A stretch of DNA of 64,000 nt, from positions 1 to 64,000 of the forward strand of contig DASUHA010000058.1 in NCBI GenBank assembly GCA_036273735.1, in the 5' to 3' direction. Every line of letters begins with the position of its first letter. Within the stretch, counting starts at the first letter, position 1. The position numbers and the translations under genes are program-made. The DNA comes from 13-2-20CM-66-19 sp036273735 (GTDB taxonomy: Bacteria; Pseudomonadota; Gammaproteobacteria; Steroidobacterales; Steroidobacteraceae). Positions 26,009-34,255 of this stretch are shown one piece after another. Below the pieces are notes generated by a model. It made no database searches, was not told the DNA's origin, and worked only from the letters and a program-made list of their open reading frames with translations.

Positions 26009-26428
26009 ATGGCAGTACCGACAATGGCGGGATATTCTGGAACGCCGCTCGTTGAGAAGCTCGGCGTAAAGGAAGGGTTTGCGATTCACACCATCGGTGC
26101 TCCCCGCGGATACCGCGCACTCCTGAAGCCGCTGCCCGCCGGCGTCAAATTCAGGGGTGCGGTGGATAGCTCGATCAGGATCGTGCACGTATTCGAGACT
26201 GAAAAGGAGCGTCTTGCGAAGGTGCTCTCCGCGCTGCGTAAGACCCTCGCATCCGATGCTGCGGTCTGGGTGTCATGGCCAAAAAAGGCCTCCAAGGTGC
26301 CCACGACCATTACTGAACAAACCATCCGCGACCTCGCTCTGCCGATCGGCTTCGTCGACGTAAAGGTGTGCGCCGTCACCGAGCTCTGGTCCGGGTTGAA
26401 GCTGGTCGTGCGCAAAGAACTCCGCTAG
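26009..26428 (+). CDS. DUF3052 family protein
   Basis: 139 residues covering DUF3052: AGYSGTPLVEKLGVKEGF at the N-terminus, the VHVFETEKERLAKVLSALRK helix, AAVWVSWPKKASKVPTTITE and the closing CAVTELWSGLKLVVRKE. Soluble, function unknown. About 260 bp upstream (25749-26008) contains nothing recognisable. It is followed closely by the monooxygenase-like gene in the same direction. Confidence 0.85.
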   Translation: MAVPTMAGYSGTPLVEKLGVKEGFAIHTIGAPRGYRALLKPLPAGVKFRGAVDSSIRIVHVFETEKERLAKVLSALRKTLASDAAVWVSWPKKASKVPTTITEQTIRDLALPIGFVDVKVCAVTELWSGLKLVVRKELR

Positions 26429-26459
26429 TGGCCGGTCAGGGACACTTCGGTGTGCTCGA

Positions 26460-27701
26460 GTGAGCTCTCCGCCCGACAAGCAATGCTGCATCGTCGGCGG
26501 TGGACCCGCCGGAATGATGCTGGGACTTCTGTTGGCTCGCGCGGGCGTGCGTGTCGCGATACTGGAGAAGCACGCTGACTTCCTGCGTGATTTCCGCGGC
26601 GACACGGTGCACCCCTCGACGCTGGAGCTCATATCCGAGCTTGGACTACTCGATGAGTTTCTCGCCCTACCACACCGCAAAGTGGAGCGCTTCAGCATCG
26701 AGATGGGCAGCCGGCGTGTCCAGGTGGTTGATCTGCGCCACCTGCCAACCCGCTGCAAATACATCGCGCTCATGCCGCAGTGGGACTTCCTGGACTTCCT
26801 CGCCAAGCAGGGCAGCCGCTACGAGACGTTCGACCTTCATATGCAGGCGGAAGCGACGGACATCATCGAAGAGGACGGGCGCATCGCCGGCGTGCGGGCG
26901 AGAACGCCACGAGGCGAGTTGAGTATACGTGCCGATTTGGTTGTCGGATGTGATGGGCGGCATTCCACTCTGCGCGTCAAGGCGCGACTGGAAAGCGATG
27001 ACTTTGGCGCTCCTATGGACGCGCTCTGGTTCCGAGTGTCGCGAAAGCAGAGCGATCCTGCGGAAACATTCGGACACATCGACGCCGGCGCGATGCTCGT
27101 CATGCTGGATCGCGGTGAGTACTGGCAGTGCGCCTACATCATTCCGAAGGGGCAGTTCGAGCGCGTAAAGAGCGATGGGATCGAGACGTTTCGGAACCGC
27201 ATATCCGCGCTTTCTCCTTTCCTGACTGAGCGCATGACCGAGCTAACCGCCTTCGATGACGTGAAGCTCTTGACCGTGACGGTCGACCTCCTGCGCCAAT
27301 GGTGGCGGCCGGGCTTGCTGCTCATCGGGGATGCGGCGCACGCCATGTCCCCGATAGGGGGAGTCGGGATCAATATCGCCGTTCAGGACGCGGTGGCGAC
27401 GGCCAACCGTCTGGCGGTCCCGCTGCGGACAGGACAGGTGAAACCCGCCGATCTGCAGGCAATACAGCAGCGGCGGATCTGGCCGGCGCGGATGACGCAG
27501 CGAGTACAGCTCATCATGCAGAACCGCCTCATCGCCCCGGCTCTACAGGGCGTCCGCAGGACCAGGCCGCCGTTCGTTTTCGAGTTGCTGAATGCAGTGC
27601 CGCTGCTGCGGCGCATTCCCGCACGCCTGCTTGCACTGGGATTCCGGCCTGAGCATGTACGCACGCCCGACAGGCTCACGGATGGCAATCCGAGGCACTG
27701 A
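26460..27701 (+). CDS. FAD-dependent monooxygenase-like oxidoreductase
   Basis: 413 residues of the p-hydroxybenzoate hydroxylase/UbiH group. CCIVGGGPAGMMLGLLLARA is the FAD-binding GxGxxG motif at the N-terminus, DLVVGCDGRHSTLR the DG motif near residue 165, and LLIGDAAHAMSPIGGVGINI the GD motif near residue 285. Substrate is unknown; aromatic or quinone hydroxylation fits the family. Start GTG 26460. Its stop codon touches a perfect 16-bp palindrome separating it from the convergent nhaR. Confidence 0.82.
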   Translation: MSSPPDKQCCIVGGGPAGMMLGLLLARAGVRVAILEKHADFLRDFRGDTVHPSTLELISELGLLDEFLALPHRKVERFSIEMGSRRVQVVDLRHLPTRCKYIALMPQWDFLDFLAKQGSRYETFDLHMQAEATDIIEEDGRIAGVRARTPRGELSIRADLVVGCDGRHSTLRVKARLESDDFGAPMDALWFRVSRKQSDPAETFGHIDAGAMLVMLDRGEYWQCAYIIPKGQFERVKSDGIETFRNRISALSPFLTERMTELTAFDDVKLLTVTVDLLRQWWRPGLLLIGDAAHAMSPIGGVGINIAVQDAVATANRLAVPLRTGQVKPADLQAIQQRRIWPARMTQRVQLIMQNRLIAPALQGVRRTRPPFVFELLNAVPLLRRIPARLLALGFRPEHVRTPDRLTDGNPRH

Positions 27702-27715
27702 TCCAGGCCTGGATC
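27700..27715. other. Perfect 16-bp palindrome between convergent genes
   Basis: GATCCAGGCCTGGATC fills the gap between the oxidoreductase stop (27701) and the nhaR stop (27717). It lacks T-runs, so it is not a canonical terminator; it could act as a bidirectional transcript-end hairpin or a protein site. Confidence 0.4.
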
Positions 27716-27716
27716 G

Positions 27717-28664
27717 TCATCGTTGACCGCGCGATCGAGGGTGACCCTCGAGGGCGCTCGGCTGGAAAATCGCGGGAGCCTGCTCCATCACCGCGGCAAG
27801 CGCCGGATGTCTGATCTTGCGCTCCAGCGAGATCGCGAAGAACTGAGCTTCCACGCCCTCGGCCTGACCGATGGTTTGAAAGCCGTAGCGGTCGCGAAAC
27901 TGTCCGGACAACACTGCGGGAACGGGAGCAATGCCGTGACCCGCCCGAGCGAACTCGCGCAGCAACGCATAGTCCTCGAACTCCCCTATCGGAATCGGCC
28001 GCACCTCGCGCCGATCCAGCCACTGATCCAGGGACCGCCGGATGGCGGTGTCATCGGTCGGCAGGAGAATTCGGGCACCCGTCAGGGACTGCGGGAAGCC
28101 GCGCAACAGTTTCTTCGCGAGCGCTCTCGGCCCCATCCAAACCACGTTACATCGGCCGAGCGGGTGGTTGTAGGCACGGATGTCGAACCGCGGCGACATC
28201 GGCGCGTCTGACAGCACCACATCCACGTCGTGTGCAGCCAAATCCACGGTGAGGCGCTCGAGTGTGCCTTCGCGGCACACGAGGTGCACCGGTTGCGCAA
28301 TCCTGAGCGCGGGGTCGAGTAGGCGATACGCGATCTCCTTCGGGAGGACATCATCGATGCCCACGACTAGGCGCAGCGGACGACCCGTTGGACGCTGCGC
28401 GAGCGTAGCCAGCAGATCGCGGCCGAGACTGAAGATCTCCTCCGCGTAGCGATAGACCAGCTGGCCCACTTCGGTTGCAACGAGTCGGCGACCCGATTTC
28501 TCGAGCAGCTTCTCGCCCAGGCGAGCCTCCAGGGTCTTCAGCTGCGCACTGATGGCTGGCGCGGAGAGGTGCAGCACCGCGGACGCTTGCGTGATGCTGC
28601 CTTCGCGCACGACCGTCCAGAAGTAAAGAAGATGCTGGTAGTTGAGCCGGCGGACGTCGGACAT
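27717..28664 (-). CDS. nhaR: NhaR-like LysR family transcriptional regulator
   Basis: 315 residues. The N-terminal winged helix-turn-helix contains LNYQHLLYFWTVVREGSITQ and APAISAQLKTLEARLGEKLL, the NhaR form of the LysR motif. The effector domain (RPLRLVVGIDDVLPKEIAYR, DAPMSPRFDIRAYNHPLG) matches NhaR, an activator that responds to Na+ and controls nhaA and stress genes in other bacteria. ATG 28664 is used; a long upstream frame is an artefact. No nhaA is in the window; the divergent neighbour is rnk. Confidence 0.85.
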   Translation of the reverse strand: MSDVRRLNYQHLLYFWTVVREGSITQASAVLHLSAPAISAQLKTLEARLGEKLLEKSGRRLVATEVGQLVYRYAEEIFSLGRDLLATLAQRPTGRPLRLVVGIDDVLPKEIAYRLLDPALRIAQPVHLVCREGTLERLTVDLAAHDVDVVLSDAPMSPRFDIRAYNHPLGRCNVVWMGPRALAKKLLRGFPQSLTGARILLPTDDTAIRRSLDQWLDRREVRPIPIGEFEDYALLREFARAGHGIAPVPAVLSGQFRDRYGFQTIGQAEGVEAQFFAISLERKIRHPALAAVMEQAPAIFQPSALEGHPRSRGQR

Positions 28665-28695
28665 GATCCTTGCACTTTCTGGAAGCTTTCGGTCG

Positions 28696-28707
28696 ATTAA
28701 TGTTAAT
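28696..28707. promoter_or_regulatory. Candidate LysR-type operator between nhaR and rnk
   Basis: ATTAATGTTAAT (arms ATTAA and TTAAT) sits 32 bp from the nhaR start, with a further GGATTTAAC beside it. TATAAA near 28730 may be the rnk -10. The A/T-rich dyad in an otherwise GC-rich region fits a LysR binding site. Confidence 0.5.
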
Positions 28708-28772
28708 GGATTTAACTGCCGGGCCGCTCTATAAATGATCGCGACAGATGATGCCGCCAGAGGAGAGTCGAG

Positions 28773-29264
28773 ATGAGCTCGCGAACGATCATCGTGACCG
28801 ATCGGGATTTTTGGCCCCTGAGTGCGCTCGTGCGCGCGCAGACCGCGCGCTTCACGAGAGACAAGGAGCACATCGACCGGCTTGAAGAAGAGCTTGCCCG
28901 ATCGGTTCCCGTCGCCCCAGACGAGGTACCCGCCGACGTGGTCACCATGCATTCCCGAGTGCGTGTGCGAGATCTCGGGTCGGGCGGCGAGCGAAGCTAT
29001 GCGCTCGTCTATCCGCACGAGGCGCACCTCCCCTCCGGACGCCTGTCCGTGCTCGCGCCGCTCGGGACCGCGCTCCTCGGCTATCGCGAAGGCGATGAAA
29101 TCGAATGGGCGATGCCAGGCGGCTTGCGCCGCGTGCGCATCGAGAGCGTTCGGCAAAGCTGGACGCTTCGGGCAGTCGCGCCATCGCGCCTGACCGATGT
29201 CATGAAAGCCCGGAACCGGCTGCGGCGCAGACCACCGATTGCACCATCCGAAAGTGCCAGCTGA
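28773..29264 (+). CDS. rnk: Rnk-like nucleoside diphosphate kinase regulator (GreA/GreB C-terminal domain)
   Basis: 163 residues. A short N-terminal helical part (LVRAQTARFTRDKEHIDRLE) precedes the FKBP-like GreA/GreB C-terminal domain: VTMHSRVRVRDLGSGGERSY, LSVLAPLGTALLGYREGDEI and EWAMPGGLRRVRIESV. Rnk-type proteins bind RNA polymerase near the secondary channel. The C-terminal 25 residues are basic and unusual. It is divergent from nhaR and 12 bp from the convergent regulator downstream. Confidence 0.85.
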   Translation: MSSRTIIVTDRDFWPLSALVRAQTARFTRDKEHIDRLEEELARSVPVAPDEVPADVVTMHSRVRVRDLGSGGERSYALVYPHEAHLPSGRLSVLAPLGTALLGYREGDEIEWAMPGGLRRVRIESVRQSWTLRAVAPSRLTDVMKARNRLRRRPPIAPSESAS

Positions 29265-29276
29265 GTGGCGCGCGCC

Positions 29277-30167
29277 TCACCCGGCAGGCCGGCCGGCCTC
29301 GATCAGCGTAGTCGCGACACCACGCGAGATCTCGTCCTGGACGACATTCAGCTTCTGCAACGGCTGTTCGTAGACTTGAGACCAGAGAACGACGCCGGAA
29401 TCGGTGCGTACCAACCGGGCTACGATCCTCAGCGTATCTCCTGAGCGGCGCACACTGCCATCGAGGACATAGTCGACGGCCAGTGCGCGCCCCGCCTGCG
29501 CGACGCTCACCGACTTGCCTATCAGGTAGTAAGAGGATCGAAACCCAGGGGTGCGGAACGCCGGGTCATGCCCGAGCCGGTCAGCCACCCCTTCGGTCAT
29601 CTCATCCGCCAATTGCTCCTGATCCATGCTCGGCGTCAGGTCGACGAAGGGAGCCACGCCCACACTGAATGGGGGGGAACGCCGGTGATTCGCCGATTGA
29701 CGAGATGCTCGCAGAGAAATCAGGCCCGCGACGACACCGATCCCAGCCACGGCCGCACCCAGCATTACCGCACGCCGATCAGGCCGCGGCGGCGTTTCGG
29801 GCGCTTGCGGTACTTGCGTGTCGCGTGGATCCGGCAGCTCAGATGATCGCTGCACCTCCTCGTCGGTTTCGATGACCGGGGCAATCAGGCGATAACCGAG
29901 CCTCGGCACGGTGGCGATATAGCGTGGGCGCTTGGGATCGTCGCCGAGAAGGCGCCGTAGTGTCGCGACCGCCTGGTAGACCGAGTCTGGTGTAACCACG
30001 ACGCCGGCCCAAACGCGATCGAGCAACTCATCGATGCTGACCGTCTCACCCGGATGTTGGGCAAGCTCGCGCAGAAGCATGAGCGTCCGCGCCTCCACCC
30101 GCACCTTTTCGCCGTTTCGCGAGATCTGGCCAACTACTGGATCGATGTGCCAATCGCCGATACGCAA
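29277..30167 (-). CDS. Membrane-anchored CadC-like regulator
   Basis: 296 residues. Residues 1-100 are an OmpR/PhoB-type winged helix (EARTLMLLRELAQHPGETVS, DSVYQAVATLRRLLGDDPK, PRYIATVPRLGYRLIAPV). One membrane helix lies at about 133-151 (AVMLGAAVAGIGVVAGLISL). The periplasmic part has a TolB/FlgO-like fold (GVAPFVDLTPSMDQEQLADE, VDYVLDGSVRRSGDTLRIVA, SGVVLWSQVYEQPL). It thus resembles ToxR/CadC-type one-component sensors but lacks TPR repeats. The target genes and signal are unknown; yceI is divergent from it. Confidence 0.82.
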   Translation of the reverse strand: MRIGDWHIDPVVGQISRNGEKVRVEARTLMLLRELAQHPGETVSIDELLDRVWAGVVVTPDSVYQAVATLRRLLGDDPKRPRYIATVPRLGYRLIAPVIETDEEVQRSSELPDPRDTQVPQAPETPPRPDRRAVMLGAAVAGIGVVAGLISLRASRQSANHRRSPPFSVGVAPFVDLTPSMDQEQLADEMTEGVADRLGHDPAFRTPGFRSSYYLIGKSVSVAQAGRALAVDYVLDGSVRRSGDTLRIVARLVRTDSGVVLWSQVYEQPLQKLNVVQDEISRGVATTLIEAGRPAG

Positions 30168-30345
30168 GAGCGGTGGCCGCAGGTGTCACGGTGCGAAGTC
30201 AGTATGCCCCAATCCGGCACCGCCTGAAAGCGACTTCAGAACAATTCAGGGTCTTTCAACGATAGCTCAGGACTTGGCGGTCATCGCGACTCAAGCTCAA
30301 CCGGCGCCCGTTCGCGCACTGCAACTCTCATTTGAGGTCAAAGCC

Positions 30346-30954
30346 ATGAAAACACCGCTCATTCAGTTTGTGCTTGCTCTCGCATGGGTGGCTGCACCAC
30401 CCGCCGGCGCCCAGGCCCTCAAGGGCCTGAACGATGTCCCCGCCGGCAGCTATACCGTGGACTCCAAGGAAACGCTCGTGAGGTACGAGGTCCTGCACTT
30501 TGGCTCGAGCGACTATTGGGGCACGTTCCCGGGTGCAACCGGGACGATGACGCTGGACCCGAAGAACCTCGGGGCGACCCGGCTGCAAGTGAGGGTGCCC
30601 GTCGCCACCGTCGAAACCACCAATCGCGAGCTCGATGGCGAGCTCTTTTCCGACGAATTCTTCGATGGCGAGACCTATCCTTACCTCACTTTCATCGCGA
30701 CCGGAGCGCGCCGGACCGGTCCGCAAACACTGACGATCTCCGGCAAGCTCTCGATGCATAACGTAACGTTGCCCGTAGACCTCGAGGCGACTTTCATCGG
30801 TGGCGGGCCGAGTCCCTTCGACAGCAAGGAACTCATCATCGGATTTCGCGCCACGGGTTCGGTAAAGCGGTCCGACTTCGGCCTCGGCAAGTACGTTCCC
30901 ATCGTGAGCGACGAAACTCACATCGTGGTCAGCGTTGCGTTTAAGAAGACCTGA
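30346..30954 (+). CDS. YceI family periplasmic protein
   Basis: 202 residues with a signal peptide (IQFVLALAWVAAPPAGAQA). The mature lipocalin-like barrel carries GSYTVDSKETLVRYEVLHFG, GTMTLDPKNL, LFSDEFFDGETYPYLTF, ISGKLSMHNVTLPV and RSDFGLGKYVPIVSDETHI, all conserved in YceI. Homologs bind isoprenoid chains such as octaprenyl compounds. ATG 30346 has TGAGGT about ten bases upstream. A longer upstream frame overlaps the divergent regulator and is not used. Confidence 0.9.
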   Translation: MKTPLIQFVLALAWVAAPPAGAQALKGLNDVPAGSYTVDSKETLVRYEVLHFGSSDYWGTFPGATGTMTLDPKNLGATRLQVRVPVATVETTNRELDGELFSDEFFDGETYPYLTFIATGARRTGPQTLTISGKLSMHNVTLPVDLEATFIGGGPSPFDSKELIIGFRATGSVKRSDFGLGKYVPIVSDETHIVVSVAFKKT

Positions 30955-31165
30955 TCGACCTGCGGTACAGCTCAGCAGTGCGCTGCATCGGATATCAGCC
31001 CGAGCACCGTAGTCTGGCCGGCCTCCGGCGGTAGCGGTAAAATTTGACGCCTGCGGGCGCTTCGAAGCGAAGGGCAGAGCTTTGACTTGTGCGATAGAGC
31101 GGGCACTGGCGATGTGTGACCCGCCGCGGTAGGCTTTGACGGGTACTCCCGCAAAAGAGACGCCA

Positions 31166-31474
31166 ATGTCGATTAAACGTCCTTCCAAGAGCAGTGGAAC
31201 CGCGGTACGCAGACCGGTGACGTCACCCGGCGTGCGCCACGTCGACGTCGCGCCACCGCGTCAAATGGTCCCCGGGGACCTCTACTCCGGTTGGCTGTGT
31301 AAGAACAAGTCATGCGGGCGCGTCATCGCCATTGCGCTCCCACAGGCAGGAAGCAAGCCGCCGCTGGCTGATTCAGACGACCAAATCGTGCTCAAGTGCC
31401 CGCATTGCGGGGACGAAAACCTGTACCGCTGGAACGCCCGGGCCGAACACAAGTACACAGTGCCAGGCGCCTGA
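31166..31474 (+). CDS. Small zinc-ribbon-like protein
   Basis: 102 residues from ATG 31166 (MSIKRPSKSSG). Two cysteine pairs, WLCKNKSCGR and LKCPHCGDEN, spaced about 38 residues apart, form a likely zinc ribbon. The first 35 residues are basic and probably disordered. No family name is secure; the role could be nucleic-acid or protein binding. Confidence 0.6.
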   Translation: MSIKRPSKSSGTAVRRPVTSPGVRHVDVAPPRQMVPGDLYSGWLCKNKSCGRVIAIALPQAGSKPPLADSDDQIVLKCPHCGDENLYRWNARAEHKYTVPGA

Positions 31475-31513
31475 GGCTTCTGACCAGCCTCGGCATCGCG
31501 CGAGCTTTCGCGA

Positions 31514-32719
31514 TCAACTGTTGGGAAGCGGCTCACCTTTCGGCCAAAGGAGCCACATTCGTCCGGGTTGGCGCATCTCGCCAGCCTGTGTGGCTGCCTG
31601 TTCTCCTATGCCCCAGAAGTAATCTGCGCGGATCGAGCCCCGGATTGCGCCGCCCGTGTCCTGAGCGAACACGAGTCGATTGAGCGCAATATTCGACTCC
31701 GGAAAAGTCGTTGCGAGGAACACCGGTGCGCCGAGAGGTATCGTGGACCGATCGACAGCCACGGAACGGCCCGGCGTCAGGGGTACGCCCAGCGAGCCCC
31801 TGGGCCCGAGCGCCGGATCGCCGAGTGGTTCCTCGCGAAAGAATACGACGCTCGGGTCGGCATCGAGCAGTTCCTGCACGTTGTCGGGATGGGCAAGAGC
31901 CCATGCCCGTATTGCAGGGACGGTCGCCTGGCCGTGCTGGAGCTCTCCGTGATCGACCAGATATTGCCCGATGGAACGGTAGGGATAGCCATTCTGGTCT
32001 GCGTAATGCAGGCGGATCGTCTGCCCGGTCGGTAGCTGCACCCGGCCTGAGCCCTGCACCTCGAGAAAGAAGGCCGAGAGGGCATCGTTCACCCAAACGA
32101 TCGCATCGCCTTTCAATGCCGGGTCGCGGTCGAGGTCGGCTCGACTGTAATACGGAACGACTCGGTGACCTTCCAGTCTCGCCCGGATATGTTTGCCGCG
32201 GAGCTCGGGATACTGCGATCCGAGATCTACGGTCAGCAGATCGGGGGGCGGCGCATAGAGGGGCGTATCGAATTGCTGCGATGACTCACGCGCACCGTAG
32301 AGGACCGGCTCGAAATACCCGGTGATCAACCCGACCGTGTCGATTTGCGACCCGACCTGCTTCACGACCGCAAATGGCTCGAAGTAGCGCTCGAAGAACG
32401 CACGCGCATCCGCAGAAGTCGCGGGATTCATCCCACTCGCAACCGTGCAGACACGGTCCCATCGTTTGCGGACACCGGCCGCCTCGCAGCTCTCTACGAA
32501 TGCCGGCCAGGCGTCCTTCATCTCATCGCGACTCCATCCCGGCAGCTCAGACCAGGAGACAGGCTGGTACACGGTGTGCGGCGCTGGTGGCGGAGGTGGC
32601 GGACAAGTGCGGGTCGTCGTGGCACAACCCGCCAGAAGAATGACCCATGCCAGAACAAGCCCGTCCCGCGCGCGCCGGATCGATATCGATATTACTTTAA
32701 TTATATATCCTAATTTCAT
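31514..32719 (-). CDS. mltA: Membrane-bound lytic murein transglycosylase A
   Basis: Outer-membrane lipoprotein that cleaves peptidoglycan glycan strands to 1,6-anhydro products. The lipobox LLAGC is at about residues 28-32, followed by a proline run. MltA landmarks are LITGYFEPVLYGA, the GDAIVWVNDALSAFFLEVQG region, TIRLHYADQNGYPYRSIG, and the 3D domain ending FAQDTGGAIRGSIRADYFWG with its catalytic aspartates. Total length about 401. The start is uncertain: ATG 32719 gives a long AT-rich N-region, and no good alternative was seen. The AT-rich stretch may also carry the promoter. Confidence 0.92.
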   Translation of the reverse strand: MKLGYIIKVISISIRRARDGLVLAWVILLAGCATTTRTCPPPPPPAPHTVYQPVSWSELPGWSRDEMKDAWPAFVESCEAAGVRKRWDRVCTVASGMNPATSADARAFFERYFEPFAVVKQVGSQIDTVGLITGYFEPVLYGARESSQQFDTPLYAPPPDLLTVDLGSQYPELRGKHIRARLEGHRVVPYYSRADLDRDPALKGDAIVWVNDALSAFFLEVQGSGRVQLPTGQTIRLHYADQNGYPYRSIGQYLVDHGELQHGQATVPAIRAWALAHPDNVQELLDADPSVVFFREEPLGDPALGPRGSLGVPLTPGRSVAVDRSTIPLGAPVFLATTFPESNIALNRLVFAQDTGGAIRGSIRADYFWGIGEQAATQAGEMRQPGRMWLLWPKGEPLPNS

Positions 32720-32823
32720 GATTATATTAATATCTCTTATCCGGAGCTTGAGGGAGGCTAGCACCGGCCTCGAGTCTCAATTGGACGAATTGCCGACGAT
32801 TCAGAACGGTCTCTGAGACCTGA

Positions 32824-33186
32824 TCAGCCCGTCTGCGTCGAGTCAGGCAGCGGCGCATTCACCCCGACCTCACGGCCATCAGGGTCGCGCAGCAGCATCT
32901 GGAGCGCGGGCCAATGCTGCTTCTCGAACGGGTGTATCACGGTGCCGCTGGATGGCGGTGCAAACTGCTCTGCATTCTTCACGGCGACCGCGGGGACGAT
33001 CTGCAACTTCTGACTTGAGGGCCGCTCGGCAATGAAGAGGTATGGTCCACCGGCAGGATGACACAACTTACCCGACTGATGATCGGTCTCGAATTCCAGC
33101 TCGTATCCCAAGGCCTTCCAGAACGCAACCGTCTTGCCCCAGTTGTGGGTCTCGATCAACCAACCTTCGATGCCTTGCGTCATCAT
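32824..33186 (-). CDS. VOC family (glyoxalase/dioxygenase superfamily) protein
   Basis: 120 residues forming one VOC module: GWLIETHNWGKTVAFWKALG, YELEFETDHQSGKL, GPYLFIAERPSSQ and MLLRDPDGREVGVNAPLP. Metal ligands cannot be set with confidence, and the activity is unknown. ATG 33186 overlaps the stop of the ribbon-helix-helix gene (ATGA), and AAAGGAGG inside that gene provides a very strong ribosome-binding site, so the two are coupled. Confidence 0.8.
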   Translation of the reverse strand: MMTQGIEGWLIETHNWGKTVAFWKALGYELEFETDHQSGKLCHPAGGPYLFIAERPSSQKLQIVPAVAVKNAEQFAPPSSGTVIHPFEKQHWPALQMLLRDPDGREVGVNAPLPDSTQTG

Positions 33187-33341
33187 TTCCGAAACCTCCT
33201 TTGCTGCGCTTCCAGATACGAGCGTAGCGCCGCAGCCACAATGGCCGACAGCGATTGCTCGGTCTCGACAGCGTGGTGCTTGACCTCCCGAATCAATTCG
33301 GTCGGCAAGTACACGTTGAACTGCTTGATATCGCCACTCAC
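33183..33341 (-). CDS. Ribbon-helix-helix (CopG/Arc-like) regulator
   Basis: 52 residues from GTG 33341: VSGDIKQFNVYLPTELIREV, KHHAVETEQSLSAIVAAALR and SYLEAQQRRFRK. The first strand (KQFNVYLP), helix A and the SLSAIVAAALRSYL helix are a classic RHH DNA-binding fold. No other start codon is available. The start lies right at the predicted transcription start of a TTGCCG-17-TAGTAT promoter, so the mRNA is probably leaderless. It overlaps the VOC gene and likely represses the pair. Confidence 0.75.
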   Translation of the reverse strand: MSGDIKQFNVYLPTELIREVKHHAVETEQSLSAIVAAALRSYLEAQQRRFRK

Positions 33342-33342
33342 A

Positions 33343-33376
33343 CTAGAATACTAGCATGCTAGCATTTACCCGGCAA
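33343..33376 (-). promoter_or_regulatory. Promoter with three 8-bp operator repeats for the RHH-VOC pair
   Basis: On the minus strand, TTGCCG (33376-33371) and TAGTAT (33353-33348) are separated by 17 bases. On the plus strand, CTAGAATA, CTAGCATG and CTAGCATT follow each other at 33343-33366 and include the palindrome CTAGCATGCTAG at 33351-33362. They cover the spacer and -10, as expected for an autorepressor operator. Confidence 0.6.
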
Positions 33377-33410
33377 GCCGGCAGGCGTCGTGACGACGCG
33401 TGACCTCTAC

Positions 33411-34139
33411 TCAAACGTGACCGTATTTCCTGAGCGCTTCTGCCAGCGTGAGGCCGGCAGAGAGGTCGGATCGGATCGCAACTTCCGTCCGGGTCAGTTT
33501 TTCCGCCTCCTCCAACACATGAGGAACGAGCGCGGCCGGAATGACCACCGCACCGTCCTCATCCGCCAGGATGAAATCCCCGGGCGAGACGCTGACCTCT
33601 TGGGTCGTGGCTCCGCGAATGGGCACCGGAACCTGTGCGACGCTCACCTTCCAGCGGCCAATCGACTGAATGGGAGTTCGATAGCGAGCATAGACGGGGA
33701 ACCCCAGCCGACCGATCCACCGCACATCACGCACCCCGCCATCCACCAGCGCCCCGACACACCCGCGCTCCTTCATGCCAGTGGCGATGAGCTCACCGAA
33801 GTAGCACACGCCTTCCCCGTCCCCCGCCCAGACCGCGACCTCACCGGGAGAGATGCCCTGGCAGGCGCGCATCTTCTCCGGATCACCCGTCTGCGTGTAG
33901 GACATCATCTGCCCGAGAATCGTGTAAGCCCACCCGGCGAGTCGTCCCGCAGTGATTGGATAGGGCGAGAATTCAGCGGAAAGACCCTGATTCGGATATC
34001 CCAACTTGTCGAGCACATCGGCGACGTTCGAGGTGTCGACGGCGAGAAAGCGTACGCGGAGCGCCTCACGCGTCGCCGCCGACTCAGGATCGATTGTGAC
34101 CCCCCGTGCGGGGGAGCCTGTGTTCGAGGTCTGCATCAT
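33411..34139 (-). CDS. RraA family protein (demethylmenaquinone methyltransferase-like fold)
   Basis: 242 residues. The RraA core is clear: DTSNVADVLDKLG, ILGQMMSYTQTGDPEKMRAC, the GALVDGGVRDVRWIGRLGFP motif (GxxxDGxxRD) and a C-terminal GDFILADEDGAVVIPAALV. Many relatives are class II aldolases or oxaloacetate decarboxylases rather than RNase E inhibitors, so the substrate is open. ATG 34139 has GGAGA seven to eight bases upstream. It is the last gene of the minus-strand run headed by the riboswitch, 116 bp after the LOG-like gene. Confidence 0.82.
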   Translation of the reverse strand: MMQTSNTGSPARGVTIDPESAATREALRVRFLAVDTSNVADVLDKLGYPNQGLSAEFSPYPITAGRLAGWAYTILGQMMSYTQTGDPEKMRACQGISPGEVAVWAGDGEGVCYFGELIATGMKERGCVGALVDGGVRDVRWIGRLGFPVYARYRTPIQSIGRWKVSVAQVPVPIRGATTQEVSVSPGDFILADEDGAVVIPAALVPHVLEEAEKLTRTEVAIRSDLSAGLTLAEALRKYGHV

Positions 34140-34255
34140 CCCGTATCTCCGCAATGGAAAGGCATTGCGCACGCAAGCCTCTCCTCATCGAGAATAGTGC
34201 CCAGAACACTGCAGGCACGAGGAAGTTTCAGCTCGGCCGCCAAGCAGGCGATCCG

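Noticed and set aside
28665..29156. N-terminal extension of nhaR to 29156
   Set aside because: It would cover rnk on the opposite strand and has no relation to LysR proteins, which begin at MSDVRRLNYQHL.
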